The notes: generated from the letters alone by a model not told the origin. 64,000 bases of DNA from Agromyces sp. NDB4Y10 (GCF_001620055.1 NZ_LQGY01000014.1:124001-188000); one strand, 5' to 3'. Counted from the stretch's first letter, positions 52,267 to 61,271 are shown. Program-made: numbers and translations.

Positions 52267-52347
52267 AACGTGAATTCTTCCACGAATGCCGCGCGGCGAG
52301 GTTGAATACGGCAGCGGCTGCTCTCGCGGCATCCGTACCGTTCTCGT

Positions 52348-53022
52348 GTGGACATGCAACTGCTGATCGCCGCCGCGGTGATGATGGTGCTGATGGTCGT
52401 GCTGCCCGGGCCCGACTGGGCGTACCTGATCGCGTCGGGGATGCGCGAGCGGAGCGTGCTGCCGTCGCTCGCCGGCATCCTGCTCGGATACCTCGCCACG
52501 GTCGCGGCGGTCGCGCTCGGCGTGGGTGCGGCGGTCGCGGCCCTGCCCGGGTTCATCGTCGCGCTGACGTTCGCCGCGGCGATCTACCTCACCTACCTCG
52601 GCGTGCGCGTGCTGCGGCAGCCGCCCGTCGCGGTCGCGGTCGCGGGCGCCGGCAGGATCGGGGGAGCGGTCGCGTCCGCCGCCGGCGACGTGCCCGCGGC
52701 ATCCGCTCGACCGTGGCTGCGCGTGCTGCAGGGCGCCGGCGTCAGCGGGCTGAACCCGAAGGGGCTGCTCGTGCTCGTGGTGCTGCTGCCGCAGTTCACG
52801 GATGCCGCGGGCGCCTGGCCGATCCCGGTGCAGCTCGCGGTGCTCGGCCTGATCTTCGTCGGCGCGTGCGCGCTCGTGTACTCGCTCGTCGGCTACGGCG
52901 CGCGAACGGTGCTGCGGCTGCGCCCGTCGGCGATGCGGCTCGTCTCGCGCGTCTCGGGAGCGGCGATGATCGTGCTCGCCGTGGTGCTCGTGGTCGAGCA
53001 GGCGGCGCACCTCGTGGCGTGA
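52348..53022 (+). CDS. LysE-family amino-acid exporter
   Basis: 224 residues from GTG 52348 (ATG 52354 possible). Six helices; opening VMMVLMVVLPGPDWAYLIASGMRERS contains the PGPD motif of LysE/RhtB proteins, and the second half has VSGLNPKGLLVLVVLLPQF. Exports an amino acid, which one being unknown, with expression probably switched on by the divergent Lrp-type regulator. Confidence 0.92.
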   Translation: MDMQLLIAAAVMMVLMVVLPGPDWAYLIASGMRERSVLPSLAGILLGYLATVAAVALGVGAAVAALPGFIVALTFAAAIYLTYLGVRVLRQPPVAVAVAGAGRIGGAVASAAGDVPAASARPWLRVLQGAGVSGLNPKGLLVLVVLLPQFTDAAGAWPIPVQLAVLGLIFVGACALVYSLVGYGARTVLRLRPSAMRLVSRVSGAAMIVLAVVLVVEQAAHLVA

Positions 53023-53151
53023 GCCGCGGGGTGCCGCGCGACCGGGTTGGGCCGATCGCCGCGTCGCGGCCGGGAAGCAGTTCGTCCTCCTCGGAGTCGG
53101 TACCGAAGTACCGGGCGAGTGCAGCCGCGCCGTCCGCGCTCGGCCGGCCGG

Positions 53152-53283
53152 TCAGGTCGTGACGTCGCGCGGACGCGTCCGCCGCCAGGCGAGCACCGCC
53201 ATGACGACCCAGCCGAGGGCGAGGACGGCGCAGCCGACGGCCCAGACGCGTGCATCTTCCGTCAGTCGTGTCTCCGGCCTGGT
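53152..53283 (-). CDS. Possible small membrane protein, start unclear
   Basis: An open minus-strand frame ends at 53152 and reads LTEDARVWAVGCAVLALGWV and on to a second hydrophobic part and WRRTRPRDVTT: one clear transmembrane helix of about 22 residues and a basic tail. No ATG, GTG or TTG is present in frame close by, only CTG codons, so it may be a decayed gene or use an unusual start. It would directly follow the cupin gene. The rest of 53023-53282 holds nothing recognised. Confidence 0.25.
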   Translation of the reverse strand, partial: TRPETRLTEDARVWAVGCAVLALGWVVMAVLAWRRTRPRDVTT

Positions 53284-53648
53284 CAGTCGAGCTCGCGCAG
53301 CACGGTGGTGCGCTCGCTCGGGGTGTCGCCGGTGTTCACGACGCCCTGCGGTTCGATCAGGATCGCCGAGACCTCGCCATCCGCCTTCGGGCAGTGCTCG
53401 ACGCCGCGCGGCACGACGTAGACGTCGCCGGGGCCGAGCTCCACGTCGCCGTCGCGCAGCTGGATCACGAGCTGACCCGACAGCACCATGAACAGTTCGT
53501 CGGTGTCGGGGTGCGAATGCCAGGTGAACTCGCCGAGGACCTTCACGACCTTGACGTCGTAGTCGTTCACGCTCGCGAGCCGGCGGGGTTGCCAGTGCTC
53601 CGAGAACGAGTCGAGGGCGGCGTAGACGTTGCGGACCTGAGCGCTCAT
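53283..53648 (-). CDS. Cupin-domain protein
   Basis: 121 residues, ATG 53648 overlapping the EamA stop (ATGA). Cupin motif 1 EFTWHSHPDTDELFMVLSG with His, His, Glu metal ligands; motif 2 GDVYVVPRGVEHCPKADG with His. Resembles mannose-6-phosphate-isomerase-like small cupins. Co-transcribed with the EamA transporter; may act on the transported compound. Confidence 0.87.
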   Translation of the reverse strand: MSAQVRNVYAALDSFSEHWQPRRLASVNDYDVKVVKVLGEFTWHSHPDTDELFMVLSGQLVIQLRDGDVELGPGDVYVVPRGVEHCPKADGEVSAILIEPQGVVNTGDTPSERTTVLRELD

Positions 53649-54625
53649 CGTCCGATCGTCGCGCGGGGCGGCGCCGGTTCGCAATGCTCGGGTTCGGCGG
53701 CCTCGGGTTCTGGGGCCTCGGGTTCAGCGGCGGCGGGTTCGGCGGCGCGAACCTGCCGGCGGGCCGGCGCGTTCGCGATGAAGACGCCCGCCACGAGCAC
53801 CGCGCCGCCGACCGTCTCCCACACGTTCGGCACCTGGCCGAGCAGCAGCGCCGCGGAAGCCATCGCCACGACGGGGGCGAGCAGCACCCACGGCACGACC
53901 GACGCCGAGCGGTTGCGGGCGAGCAGCCCGTTGAAGATCGCGTAGCCGATGAGGGTGCAGAGCCCGGCGGTGTACAGCGTCGAGAGGATGGGTCGCCAGC
54001 CGAACGCCGCGATCCCGGCGGCGATCGCGTCGGGGCCCTCGATGATCGCCGACAGGCCGAGCGCCGGAAGCGGCACGACGAGCGCCGACCACACGGTGAG
54101 CGACAATGCCCCGAACCGTCGGGCCGGTGCGACCGGCCCGGCCCGGCGCGCGATGACGTTGCCGACCGCCCACGAGAGCGCGGCGAGCAGGCACAGCACG
54201 ACGGCGAGCGCCGGAGCGTCGCCGCCGCGTCCGAACGCCACGACGCCGAGCCCGACGGTGCCGATCGCGACGCCGGCGGCCTGCAGTCGGGTGGGCCGCT
54301 CGCGGAGCGCCAGCGCGGCGACGACGATGGTCAGCACGACCTGCGCCTGCAGCAGCAGCGCGGCGATGCCGGGCTGCAGACCGAGTGCGATGGACGTGTA
54401 GAGCAGCGCGAACTGCCCGAGGCTCATGAACAGTCCGACGCCCACGACGGTGCGCCAGCTCGCCAGCGGGCGCGGCACGACCACGACCGCGAGTGCGACG
54501 ACGGCGAAGCGCACGGCGACGAAGAACACCGGGGGGATGCCGGCCATGCCCCAGTCGATCACGACGAAGTTGAACCCCCACATCGTCGCCACCAGCGCAG
54601 CCAGCAGCATGTCGCGTCTCGTCAT
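53645..54625 (-). CDS. EamA/DMT-family exporter
   Basis: 326 residues, ATG 54625. Ten helices in two EamA repeats: LAALVATMWGFNFVVIDWGMAGIPPVFFVAVRFAVVAL opens the first, ALSWAVGNVIARRAG the second. The C-terminal tail is a low-complexity Ala/Glu/Pro run of about 30 residues (PAAAEPEAPEPEAAEPE). Metabolite exporter of unknown substrate. Divergent from the LysR gene, its likely regulator. Confidence 0.9.
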   Translation of the reverse strand: MTRRDMLLAALVATMWGFNFVVIDWGMAGIPPVFFVAVRFAVVALAVVVVPRPLASWRTVVGVGLFMSLGQFALLYTSIALGLQPGIAALLLQAQVVLTIVVAALALRERPTRLQAAGVAIGTVGLGVVAFGRGGDAPALAVVLCLLAALSWAVGNVIARRAGPVAPARRFGALSLTVWSALVVPLPALGLSAIIEGPDAIAAGIAAFGWRPILSTLYTAGLCTLIGYAIFNGLLARNRSASVVPWVLLAPVVAMASAALLLGQVPNVWETVGGAVLVAGVFIANAPARRQVRAAEPAAAEPEAPEPEAAEPEHCEPAPPRATIGR

Positions 54626-54663
54626 GGCACTACTCCAGCGCGTGGCATCCGGAAGCACCAGCG

Positions 54664-54681
54664 TTCATTTCTTCATCTGAA
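54664..54681. promoter_or_regulatory. Possible LysR binding site
   Basis: TTCA, 10 bases, TGAA: an inverted repeat in the 72-bp divergent region between the EamA and LysR genes, 16 bases before the LysR start. Fits the general T-N11-A style of LysR boxes but is short. Confidence 0.3.
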
Positions 54682-54697
54682 TCGGTAGCATCGCTGC

Positions 54698-55639
54698 ATG
54701 ATCGATCTCGAAGGCGTGGTCGCGCTGCGTGCGGTGGCCACGAACGGCAGCGTCGCCGCTGCGGCCGACGCGCTCGGCTTCACGCCGTCGGCCGTGTCGC
54801 AGCAGATCAAGCGCCTCGAGCGCGGCACCCGGGTCGCCCTCCTGGAGCGCGCCGGTCGCGGCGTCGTGCTGACGGATGCCGGTCGGCAGCTCGTCACGTC
54901 ATCCGCGAGCGTGCTCGCCGACCTCGAACGCATCGAGGCCGACCTGCAGCTCGCCGGCGGGTCGCGAGCCGACAGCGCGGAGCGTCGGATCACTGGGGAG
55001 GTGCGCGTCGGCGCCTTCTCGACCGCGGTGCGCGGGCTGCTCGTCCACGTCCTCGCCGACCTGCAGTGTGCGCATCCCGACCTGCGCGTGCCGCTGCGCG
55101 AGAGCGAACCGTGGGAGACCGTCGCGCTCGTGGCATCCGGTCAGCGCGATCTCGGCATCGTGCACCGCTGGGGCGGCGTGGCGCTCGCGATGCCCGGGCA
55201 CCTCGTCGAGACGCCCCTGTTCACGGATGTCGCGGACGTGATCCTTCGGCGCGAGCACCCGCTCGCCGACCGCGCCGAGCTGACGCCCGCCGACCTCGCC
55301 GACGAGCGCTGGATCGCGACCTTCGACTCGACCATCTGCCGCCAGTGGCTGCGCCGCCTGTTCGACGGCGTCTCGAACGCGCCGCGCATCGTGCACGAGT
55401 CGATGGAGTTCGAGAACCACCTCGAGCTCGTTCGCGCGGGCCTCGGGGTCGCCCTCGTGCCGCGCCTCGGCCGGTCGCCGCTGCCCGACGACCTCGTGGC
55501 GATCCCCACCGCCGACCCCGCATCGGTGCGCGACATCGCCGCCGTGCACCGCCGCAGCCAGGCGGATTCGCCCGCGCTGCAGGCGGTGCTCGACGCGGTG
55601 CGAGCTGCGGTGCGGGGGCGCGCACTGATCGGGCGTTGA
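54698..55639 (+). CDS. LysR-family regulator
   Basis: 313 residues, ATG 54698. N-terminal HTH LRAVATNGSVAAAADALGFTPSAVSQQIKRLERGTRVALLERAGRGVVLTDAG, then a periplasmic-binding-like effector domain (GEVRVGAFSTAVRGLLVHVL through FENHLELVRAGLGVALVPRLG). Probably activates the divergent EamA/cupin operon. Confidence 0.93.
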   Translation: MIDLEGVVALRAVATNGSVAAAADALGFTPSAVSQQIKRLERGTRVALLERAGRGVVLTDAGRQLVTSSASVLADLERIEADLQLAGGSRADSAERRITGEVRVGAFSTAVRGLLVHVLADLQCAHPDLRVPLRESEPWETVALVASGQRDLGIVHRWGGVALAMPGHLVETPLFTDVADVILRREHPLADRAELTPADLADERWIATFDSTICRQWLRRLFDGVSNAPRIVHESMEFENHLELVRAGLGVALVPRLGRSPLPDDLVAIPTADPASVRDIAAVHRRSQADSPALQAVLDAVRAAVRGRALIGR

Positions 55640-55670
55640 CACGGCACCGCGTTGCACGCAGGGTGGCTGC

Positions 55671-56675
55671 ATGAACCGTCCTGTGCGGATCCTTTCCATC
55701 GACGGCGGAGGAATCCGCGGCTACATCCCGGCGCTCGTGCTTGCGGAGGTGGAGCGACGGGCAGGCGTTCACGCCGCGACGCTCTTCGACCTGGCCGTGG
55801 GAACGTCGACGGGGGCCATCATCTCCATCGGGCTCTCGGCGGGCATCCCGGCGACCGAGCTGGCTGAGTTCTACCCGCGATACGGCGCGCGCATCTTCGG
55901 TCCTGAGGCTGACACGTTGAGCGGGCGCGGGATGACCTTCTTCGATCGGATGAACAACGCCGGGCGGACGGTCGGCGCTCCATTCGGAGGAAACGCAAGG
56001 TTCGGCGGAAACGCCCGGCACGCTGCCGCGGGCCTGGAGGGTGTCCTCCAGGAGGTGCTCGGTGATCGCAGCGTCTCGAACGCAGGGCTCGAGCTCGCGG
56101 TCACCAGCTTCGATGCAGAAGCCAACCGCCCTGTCGTCATCAGTCGGCGAGACGCGGTCGCCGACCCCACGTGGGATATGCCGCTCTGGGCGGCGGCTCG
56201 CGCGACGTCGGCCGCCCCGACCTACCTGCCCCCGTACGTGCGCGAGTGGGCTGGTCGAGAGTGCCGCTTCATCGACGGCGGGGTCTGGGCGAACAACCCT
56301 GCGGGCGTCGCTCTCGCCGAGTCGTTGCCGCTGACGGCGGCTCGCGGGTTGACCGGGGACTCCGTCGTGATGCTGTCGCTCGGCACCGGTGTGCCGAAGA
56401 GCTCGGCAGTGTTCGACGAGACAGGCAGCTGGCTGGGATCGGCGCAGGACCTGGTGAGGATGGCGACGGCCACCACGGCCGGGCACACGCTCGCGGTCCG
56501 GGCGCTGGGCCCCTCGCAGGTCACCCGACTCCAAGTCGAGGACGATCGCGTCGCGGGGAAGATGGACGACCCATCGCCTGCTCGCCTCGGCATCCTGAAG
56601 GCCGCGACCGACGAACTGCTTGCGCGAAGCGGCGCCGCGATCGACGCCGTGCTGGCACGACTCCGCGCGAGCTGA
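55671..56675 (+). CDS. Patatin-like phospholipase
   Basis: 334 residues, ATG 55671 with AGGGTGG upstream. Oxyanion hole SIDGGGIRGYIPALVL, nucleophile Ser in AVGTSTGAIISI, catalytic Asp in FIDGGVWANNPAG: a complete patatin Ser/Asp dyad in a single-domain, soluble form like CapV- and fungal-type lipases. A small tandem repeat FGGNAR-FGGNAR lies at about 104-115. Codon use is looser than in neighbours (AGG, GGA, GCA, CTT appear). May act on membrane phospholipids; a role in defence or toxicity is possible but no cyclase or sensor gene is adjacent. Confidence 0.88.
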   Translation: MNRPVRILSIDGGGIRGYIPALVLAEVERRAGVHAATLFDLAVGTSTGAIISIGLSAGIPATELAEFYPRYGARIFGPEADTLSGRGMTFFDRMNNAGRTVGAPFGGNARFGGNARHAAAGLEGVLQEVLGDRSVSNAGLELAVTSFDAEANRPVVISRRDAVADPTWDMPLWAAARATSAAPTYLPPYVREWAGRECRFIDGGVWANNPAGVALAESLPLTAARGLTGDSVVMLSLGTGVPKSSAVFDETGSWLGSAQDLVRMATATTAGHTLAVRALGPSQVTRLQVEDDRVAGKMDDPSPARLGILKAATDELLARSGAAIDAVLARLRAS

Positions 56676-56691
56676 CGTCGGACTTCCGGAG

Positions 56692-57462
56692 CTATGGCGA
56701 CCGTCGTTCGCTCACGCCCCGGAGTTGCTCCGGCAGCCCCTTGAGCGCCTCGACGATGTCATTGAGTGCCTGCGTGTCGAATCCGTTTTCGGCGAGCGTC
56801 ATCGCGCCGTCGCCTGCGCCGCCGATGCCCGAGAGCAGGCCTCCCCAGGCCGCAAGACGCCGGGAGGCCAGGTCAGGCCCGAGCTCGAGGATCTGCGGCA
56901 GCCTCGTGACGAAGTCGTTCACCCGCAGCGCGACATCGAGCGCGTCCACCGCGAGGCTGGCGAGTTGCTCGGGCTGGACCCATCCGCGCGCTTCGCCGAC
57001 GACCGGATCGGCGACCAGCCACTGCCGGCCGTGTTGCGTGTCGAACGCCATGAGCAGCCGGCGGCTCAGGTCGCCAGCCGTACTCGCTTCGAGCATGGAG
57101 TACACGTCCGGCCAGTGTCTGGCGAGGAGCCCGGCCAGCGCATCGCCGTAGTCGGCTCCGCCGAGCACCGAGAGCAGGCCCTCGGGAGCGGAATCGATGC
57201 AGGCGGCGTGCAGATCGAGATCCTCAGTGGCCGCGATCCGGTAGACGCAGAGACGCACGGGCAGGGCGGAACCCGAGCGGTCCTGCAGTTGCAGCAGCAA
57301 TTCGCTGAACCATTCGAAATGTTGGGCCTTCAGCCCCGGACCTATCTGTTCGACCTTCCCTCGCTCCGGAGGATCCTCCACGGCGGCGAACAACAGGCGT
57401 GGCGCCCGCGGGTCGTCGAGTTGCAGGAATAGTGGATCGCAGACCTTCATTCGCTCGTGCAT
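56692..57462 (-). CDS. Unknown protein next to patatin-like gene
   Basis: 256 residues, ATG 57462 with AGGGGTG 7 bases before it; ATG 57450 possible. Mixed alpha/beta: LFLQLDDPRAPRLLFAAVEDPPERGKVEQIG, then LLLQLQDRSGSALPVRLCVYRI and LASLAVDALDVALRVNDFVTRLPQ; C-terminal Gly/Ala-rich helix pair. No signal peptide and no family recognised. Convergent with the patatin gene (16 bp). Codon use is atypical, as in both neighbours. Confidence 0.65.
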   Translation of the reverse strand: MHERMKVCDPLFLQLDDPRAPRLLFAAVEDPPERGKVEQIGPGLKAQHFEWFSELLLQLQDRSGSALPVRLCVYRIAATEDLDLHAACIDSAPEGLLSVLGGADYGDALAGLLARHWPDVYSMLEASTAGDLSRRLLMAFDTQHGRQWLVADPVVGEARGWVQPEQLASLAVDALDVALRVNDFVTRLPQILELGPDLASRRLAAWGGLLSGIGGAGDGAMTLAENGFDTQALNDIVEALKGLPEQLRGVSERRSP

Positions 57463-57586
57463 TCGGGCACCCCTGCGCCGAGTTTCGCGTGGCGGTGTGG
57501 CCTTCGGCACGCAACTCGGTCCAATTGTCCAGCGACGGCCGCCGGCCACGGTTGAGGTGGATGTCGTGCGCGGTCATGCTGGTCGT

Positions 57587-58096
57587 ATGGCCCGCCATTC
57601 GGGTTCGGACCGCGACCTGGCGATCTACGAGGCGCAGCGCGCGCACGAGCTCGAGCTCAACAAGGCGACCGCTGCATTCGAGCATGCGGTGTCCTCGCCG
57701 CTGTTCCTCCTGAACGGCGGCGCCGCCGTCGCGTTCCTCACCCTGCTGGGCGCCGTGTCGGCGCCCGACTCGACGCTCGCACTGCGGGTCGAGTTCGTCG
57801 CTCCCGCGGTGTTCGCCTGGGTCCTGGGTCTGACGGCCGGAGCGGCGTGCGTCGGCTTCGGCTACCGGGCGCAACGCGAGTTCACGAAAGCGGTCTCGTT
57901 CCGGCGCAGGCACTTCGAGCGGGCGCTCGTCGACCGCTCCCCACTCGACTTGGGGCCGCTGGCTGAAGCGGACGAGCTGATGCGCGCGGGTAAGCGCATG
58001 CAACGGTGGTGGTGGCGGATGTACGTGGTGAGTCTCGCGTTCTTCGTCGTGGGGGTCGCGGTCGCCACGCTCGCGGTGGTCCGACTACCGAGTTGA
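57587..58096 (+). CDS. Three-helix membrane protein of unknown function
   Basis: 169 residues, ATG 57587. A charged N-terminal helix (DLAIYEAQRAHELELNKATAAFEHAV) precedes a hydrophobic pair (SSPLFLLNGGAAVAFLTLLGAV and EFVAPAVFAWVLGLTAGAACVGFGY), a basic cytoplasmic stretch (FRRRHFERAL) and a last helix YVVSLAFFVVGVAVATLAVV. The layout recalls small SLATT-like effector membrane proteins, but no firm family match. Divergent from the unknown gene at 57462. Confidence 0.65.
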   Translation: MARHSGSDRDLAIYEAQRAHELELNKATAAFEHAVSSPLFLLNGGAAVAFLTLLGAVSAPDSTLALRVEFVAPAVFAWVLGLTAGAACVGFGYRAQREFTKAVSFRRRHFERALVDRSPLDLGPLAEADELMRAGKRMQRWWWRMYVVSLAFFVVGVAVATLAVVRLPS

Positions 58097-58106
58097 CCCT
58101 CGGCGC

Positions 58107-59873
58107 TCAGCCGGGCCCGCGCCGCCCGAACACCCCCGCGAACACCGCATGCAGCAACGGCACGACGGATGCCACGATGAGCGCCACACCCCAGCCGGGC
58201 TCGTCGTCCCGCAGCAGGATGCCGCCGAGGAAGAGGCCGACGAACACCACCGCCGACACGATGCGGCCGGCGACGCGCTCGAGGCGTGTCATCCGCTGCT
58301 CGATTCGAGGCGACTGCGCAACGAGCCGGCCCGACTCGACGCGGTCGACCAGCCCTTCGAGGCGGCCCGGCAGCCGCCAAGCGGTGCCGGCCACCGACAG
58401 TGCCTCGCGCCCGACGGTCTGCACGAGGCCGCCGCGCTGGTCGCGCAGCAGCTGCGCGGCGTAGGGCTCGACGGCGTCCCACAGGTTGAACTGGGGGTCG
58501 AGGGTGCTGCACATGCCCGAGGTCAGCGACATGGCGCGGATGATGAGCAGGAAGTTCTCGGGCAGCTGGAACGGCAGCGACCGCACGACCTCGCCGAACT
58601 CGATCGCGAAGCTGCGCAGCTCGCGCTCGTCGACCTGGGCGAGCTCGGCGAAGCCCATGCCGCCGAACCGCGCGAACAGCTCGGTCATGGCCCGCTCGAG
58701 CTCGTACGTCTCGGCGGTCGGCAGCAGGAAGCCGACGCCCTGGATGGCCTGCACCAGGCGTTTCCCGTCGCGCGCGGCGACCGCGAGCATGAGCTGCTGC
58801 AGGCCGCGGCGCAGGCCGTCGGGCACCTCGCCCATCATGCCGAAGTCGATGAAGGTGAGCTGCCACGCCGGCGCCGCGGCATCCGTCGCCCCGAGCGATG
58901 GCGAAGCCGAAGCGGATGCCGCGGGCCCGGCGACCGGCGTCACGAAGATGTTGCCCGGGTGCGGGTCGGCGTGGAAGTACCCGTCGCGGAACAGCTGGTC
59001 GAACATGACGGCCGCGAACTGGTGCGCGACCTGCTTCGGGTCGATGCCCGCCGCGACGAGCGCCGCGCGGTCGCTGATCTTGATCGCGGTCACGTCGGCG
59101 AGCGTGAGCACGCGGCGGGTGGTGCGCTCCCAGACGACCTCGGGGGCGGCCACGCGCGGGTCGTCGGCGAAGTTCGCGGCGAACCGCTCGGCGTTCTGCG
59201 CCTCGTGCAGGTAGTCGATCTCCTCGAGGCTGGTGGTGGCGAACTCCTCGACGAGCGCCGGCAGGTCGACGCGGTTCGCGACGAACCGCACGCGGCTCAG
59301 CCATCCGGCCACGCGGCGCAGCGCCGCGAGGTCGACGTCGACGATCACCTCGATGCCGGGCCGCTGCACCTTGACGACGGCCTCGTCGTAGCCCATGTCG
59401 CCGGCGTCGACGGGTGCGAGCCGGGCGCGGTGGGCTTGGCCGAGGGATGCCGCGGCGAGCGGCGTCGGGTCGAACGACGCGTACGCCCGCTCGAGCGGCA
59501 CCCCCAGCTCGGCCTCGGCCAGGCGCCGGATGTCGTCGAACGGCACGGGCGGAACTTCATCCTGCAGCCCGGCGAGCTCACGCGTGATCTCGGGCGGCAG
59601 CACGTCGAGCCGCGACGACATGTACTGGCCGACCTTGATCATGAGGCCGCCGAGGTCGACGGCGAGCACGTGGAAGCGCTGCGCGATGCGCGTCATCCGT
59701 GCCGTGCGCCCGCGGGCGACGAACTTCGTCAGCCCGAAGCGGGTCAGGACGAGCTCGTACCACCACGTCTGGACGATGTAGCGCGCGGCGAACCGCAGGA
59801 TCCTCCGGTAGCGGGCGCGCGTGTTCCCCACATCGGGCATCCTGCCTGTCGGATGCCGACGTGTCGAGGCCAC
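58107..59873 (-). CDS. UbiB/AarF (ABC1) family kinase-like protein
   Basis: 588 residues from GTG 59873, closely following the PadR stop; ATG 59840 with AGGCAGG before it is an alternative. KxGQ motif IKVGQYMSSR, Ala-rich loop AAASLGQAHRA, catalytic Lys in AVVKVQRPG, Glu in EEIDYLHEAQNAERF, HADPHPGNIF loop and DFG in FIDFGMMG. Two C-terminal hydrophobic helices anchor it. UbiB proteins are atypical ATPases tied to quinone/lipid metabolism. An Ala/Ser insertion (about 298-318) follows HADPHPGNIF. Confidence 0.92.
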   Translation of the reverse strand: MASTRRHPTGRMPDVGNTRARYRRILRFAARYIVQTWWYELVLTRFGLTKFVARGRTARMTRIAQRFHVLAVDLGGLMIKVGQYMSSRLDVLPPEITRELAGLQDEVPPVPFDDIRRLAEAELGVPLERAYASFDPTPLAAASLGQAHRARLAPVDAGDMGYDEAVVKVQRPGIEVIVDVDLAALRRVAGWLSRVRFVANRVDLPALVEEFATTSLEEIDYLHEAQNAERFAANFADDPRVAAPEVVWERTTRRVLTLADVTAIKISDRAALVAAGIDPKQVAHQFAAVMFDQLFRDGYFHADPHPGNIFVTPVAGPAASASASPSLGATDAAAPAWQLTFIDFGMMGEVPDGLRRGLQQLMLAVAARDGKRLVQAIQGVGFLLPTAETYELERAMTELFARFGGMGFAELAQVDERELRSFAIEFGEVVRSLPFQLPENFLLIIRAMSLTSGMCSTLDPQFNLWDAVEPYAAQLLRDQRGGLVQTVGREALSVAGTAWRLPGRLEGLVDRVESGRLVAQSPRIEQRMTRLERVAGRIVSAVVFVGLFLGGILLRDDEPGWGVALIVASVVPLLHAVFAGVFGRRGPG

Positions 59874-59879
59874 CGAGCG

Positions 59880-60467
59880 TCAGTCCTGGGCGAGGATCGA
59901 GTAGAGCCGTCGACGCGCCTCGTCGAGGATGTCGACCGCCTGCTGCACCTGCTCGGGCGTGCCCGTGCGTCCCACCTGGGCTGCGGCCTGCGCGAGGTCC
60001 ATGCCGGACTTGGCGAGCGGCCCGGCGTGACCGAAGTCGCGACGGCTGCTGCTGCCGCTGCTGGTGCTGCCGGTCGGCCACGGCGCGCGGTCAGCGGATG
60101 ACGCGGCCTCGGCCCTGCCCATCTCGGTGAGCGTGTACGTCTTGCGGCCGCCCTCCTCTTCGGCGGTGATGAGTCCCTCGTCGGCGAGCAGCTGCAGCGT
60201 CGGATACACCGAGCCCGCGCTCGGCTTCCACACGCCGCCGCTGCGCTCGGAGATCTCGCTGATGATCTGGTAGCCGTGCATCGGCTTCTCGGCGAGGAGC
60301 GCGAGCACCGCTGTGCGGACGTCGCCCTTGCCCATGCGCGGCGCGACCTTCTGCTCGAACATGCCGCGCAGCTGCTCCATCGCCTCCCACAACCCCTGGC
60401 CGGGGCCGCCCTTGCCGCCCCAGTTGCTCGAGCCGCTGCCGAACGTGCTGCCGAATGGATCGCTCAT
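59880..60467 (-). CDS. PadR-family regulator
   Basis: 195 residues, ATG 60467 with GGGAGG upstream. Gly/Ser-rich start, then winged helix GDVRTAVLALLAEKPMHGYQIISEISERSGGVWKPSAGSVYPTLQLLADEGLITAEEEGGRKTYTLTEMG, and a long C-terminal dimerisation domain. A Thr/Ser-Gly run (PTGSTSSGSSSRRD) splits the two. It heads a pair with the UbiB-like gene. Its operator is probably the repeat at 60506-60526. Confidence 0.92.
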   Translation of the reverse strand: MSDPFGSTFGSGSSNWGGKGGPGQGLWEAMEQLRGMFEQKVAPRMGKGDVRTAVLALLAEKPMHGYQIISEISERSGGVWKPSAGSVYPTLQLLADEGLITAEEEGGRKTYTLTEMGRAEAASSADRAPWPTGSTSSGSSSRRDFGHAGPLAKSGMDLAQAAAQVGRTGTPEQVQQAVDILDEARRRLYSILAQD

Positions 60468-60505
60468 GATGACCTCCCTGAACCGGGGCCCTGATCGGGT
60501 CTCGA

Positions 60506-60526
60506 CGATATGTCAACGATATATCG
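60506..60526. promoter_or_regulatory. PadR-type operator
   Basis: CGATAT (60506-60511) and the perfect palindrome CGATATATCG (60517-60526) flank TTGACA on the minus strand (60511-60516), a consensus -35 hexamer. It lies 39 bp upstream of the PadR start. AT-rich palindromes of this kind stand out in a 72% GC genome. Confidence 0.6.
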
Positions 60527-60572
60527 GTGAGTGACTGCGGTGGTCGTGAATTGGCTGGGAGACCCGGGCGTC

Positions 60573-61271
60573 CTAGTTGGCGTCGTCCATGCCGGTGGCG
60601 TGCACGGATGCCCCGTGGCATCCGGCCTGCTTCCAGTCGTAGTCCTCGCCGAGCGGTTGGTCGGGGGCGCCCCACATGGCCTCCTCCCACCCGGGAGTGC
60701 GGGCGTCGTTGAAGGCGTCGAGCTCGTCGACCACGTCGAACGTGTCGCCGTTCTCCCAAGTCTGCCATATTGCGACGTAGGCAGCCTTGAACCCCTTCTC
60801 GGCCATGCACACGGCGTCGAGGTGATTCTGCATCAGGATCGTTTCGACATCGACGTCCCCCCACTCCTCGACGAACTCCGCTGACGGCCGCGGAATCAGG
60901 GCGAGGTCGGAGGTCTCGTCGTACACGGTGTACCCCAGGATGGTGGCGATGCCTCCGGGCTCGGGTTCGACCGCAGCGGCTGCCGGTGCCGGCGACGCAC
61001 TCGGATCAGCTCCGGTGGTCGACGGCGTCGGGACCGCCGCCGAGTCGGGCGCGGGCGGTGACGTGTCCGAAGCCGACGCGAACGCAGCGGTCTGCTGTTC
61101 GAATCCGTTGATCTCGGCGACGGCGGCCGCGGTGAGCACCCCGCCGGTTCCGAGGACGATGGCGGCGCCGACGGCGCCGACCGCGAGCGCGACGCGGTGG
61201 CGCGGTGTCCATCGCTTCGTTCGCTGTTCCTCGCGGCGTCGTTCGTCGTCGAGCAGGTGCTGCAGGTTCAT
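60573..61271 (-). CDS. Membrane-anchored secreted protein of PadR operon
   Basis: 232 residues, ATG 61271 overlapping the preceding stop (ATGA). Charged cytoplasmic start (LLDDERRREEQRTKRW), one membrane helix (about 28-52), a Pro/Ala/Ser-rich linker and an extracellular domain with two Cys (AVCMAEKG and QAGCHG) and many Trp/Asp. No family recognised. Third gene of the PadR-led operon. Confidence 0.75.
   Translation of the reverse strand: MNLQHLLDDERRREEQRTKRWTPRHRVALAVGAVGAAIVLGTGGVLTAAAVAEINGFEQQTAAFASASDTSPPAPDSAAVPTPSTTGADPSASPAPAAAAVEPEPGGIATILGYTVYDETSDLALIPRPSAEFVEEWGDVDVETILMQNHLDAVCMAEKGFKAAYVAIWQTWENGDTFDVVDELDAFNDARTPGWEEAMWGAPDQPLGEDYDWKQAGCHGASVHATGMDDAN

Noticed and set aside
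55671-56675. CBASS system around the patatin-like gene
   Set aside because: No CD-NTase, Cap2/Cap3 or other CBASS gene lies within the window near it; only the weaker effector-like hypothesis is kept.
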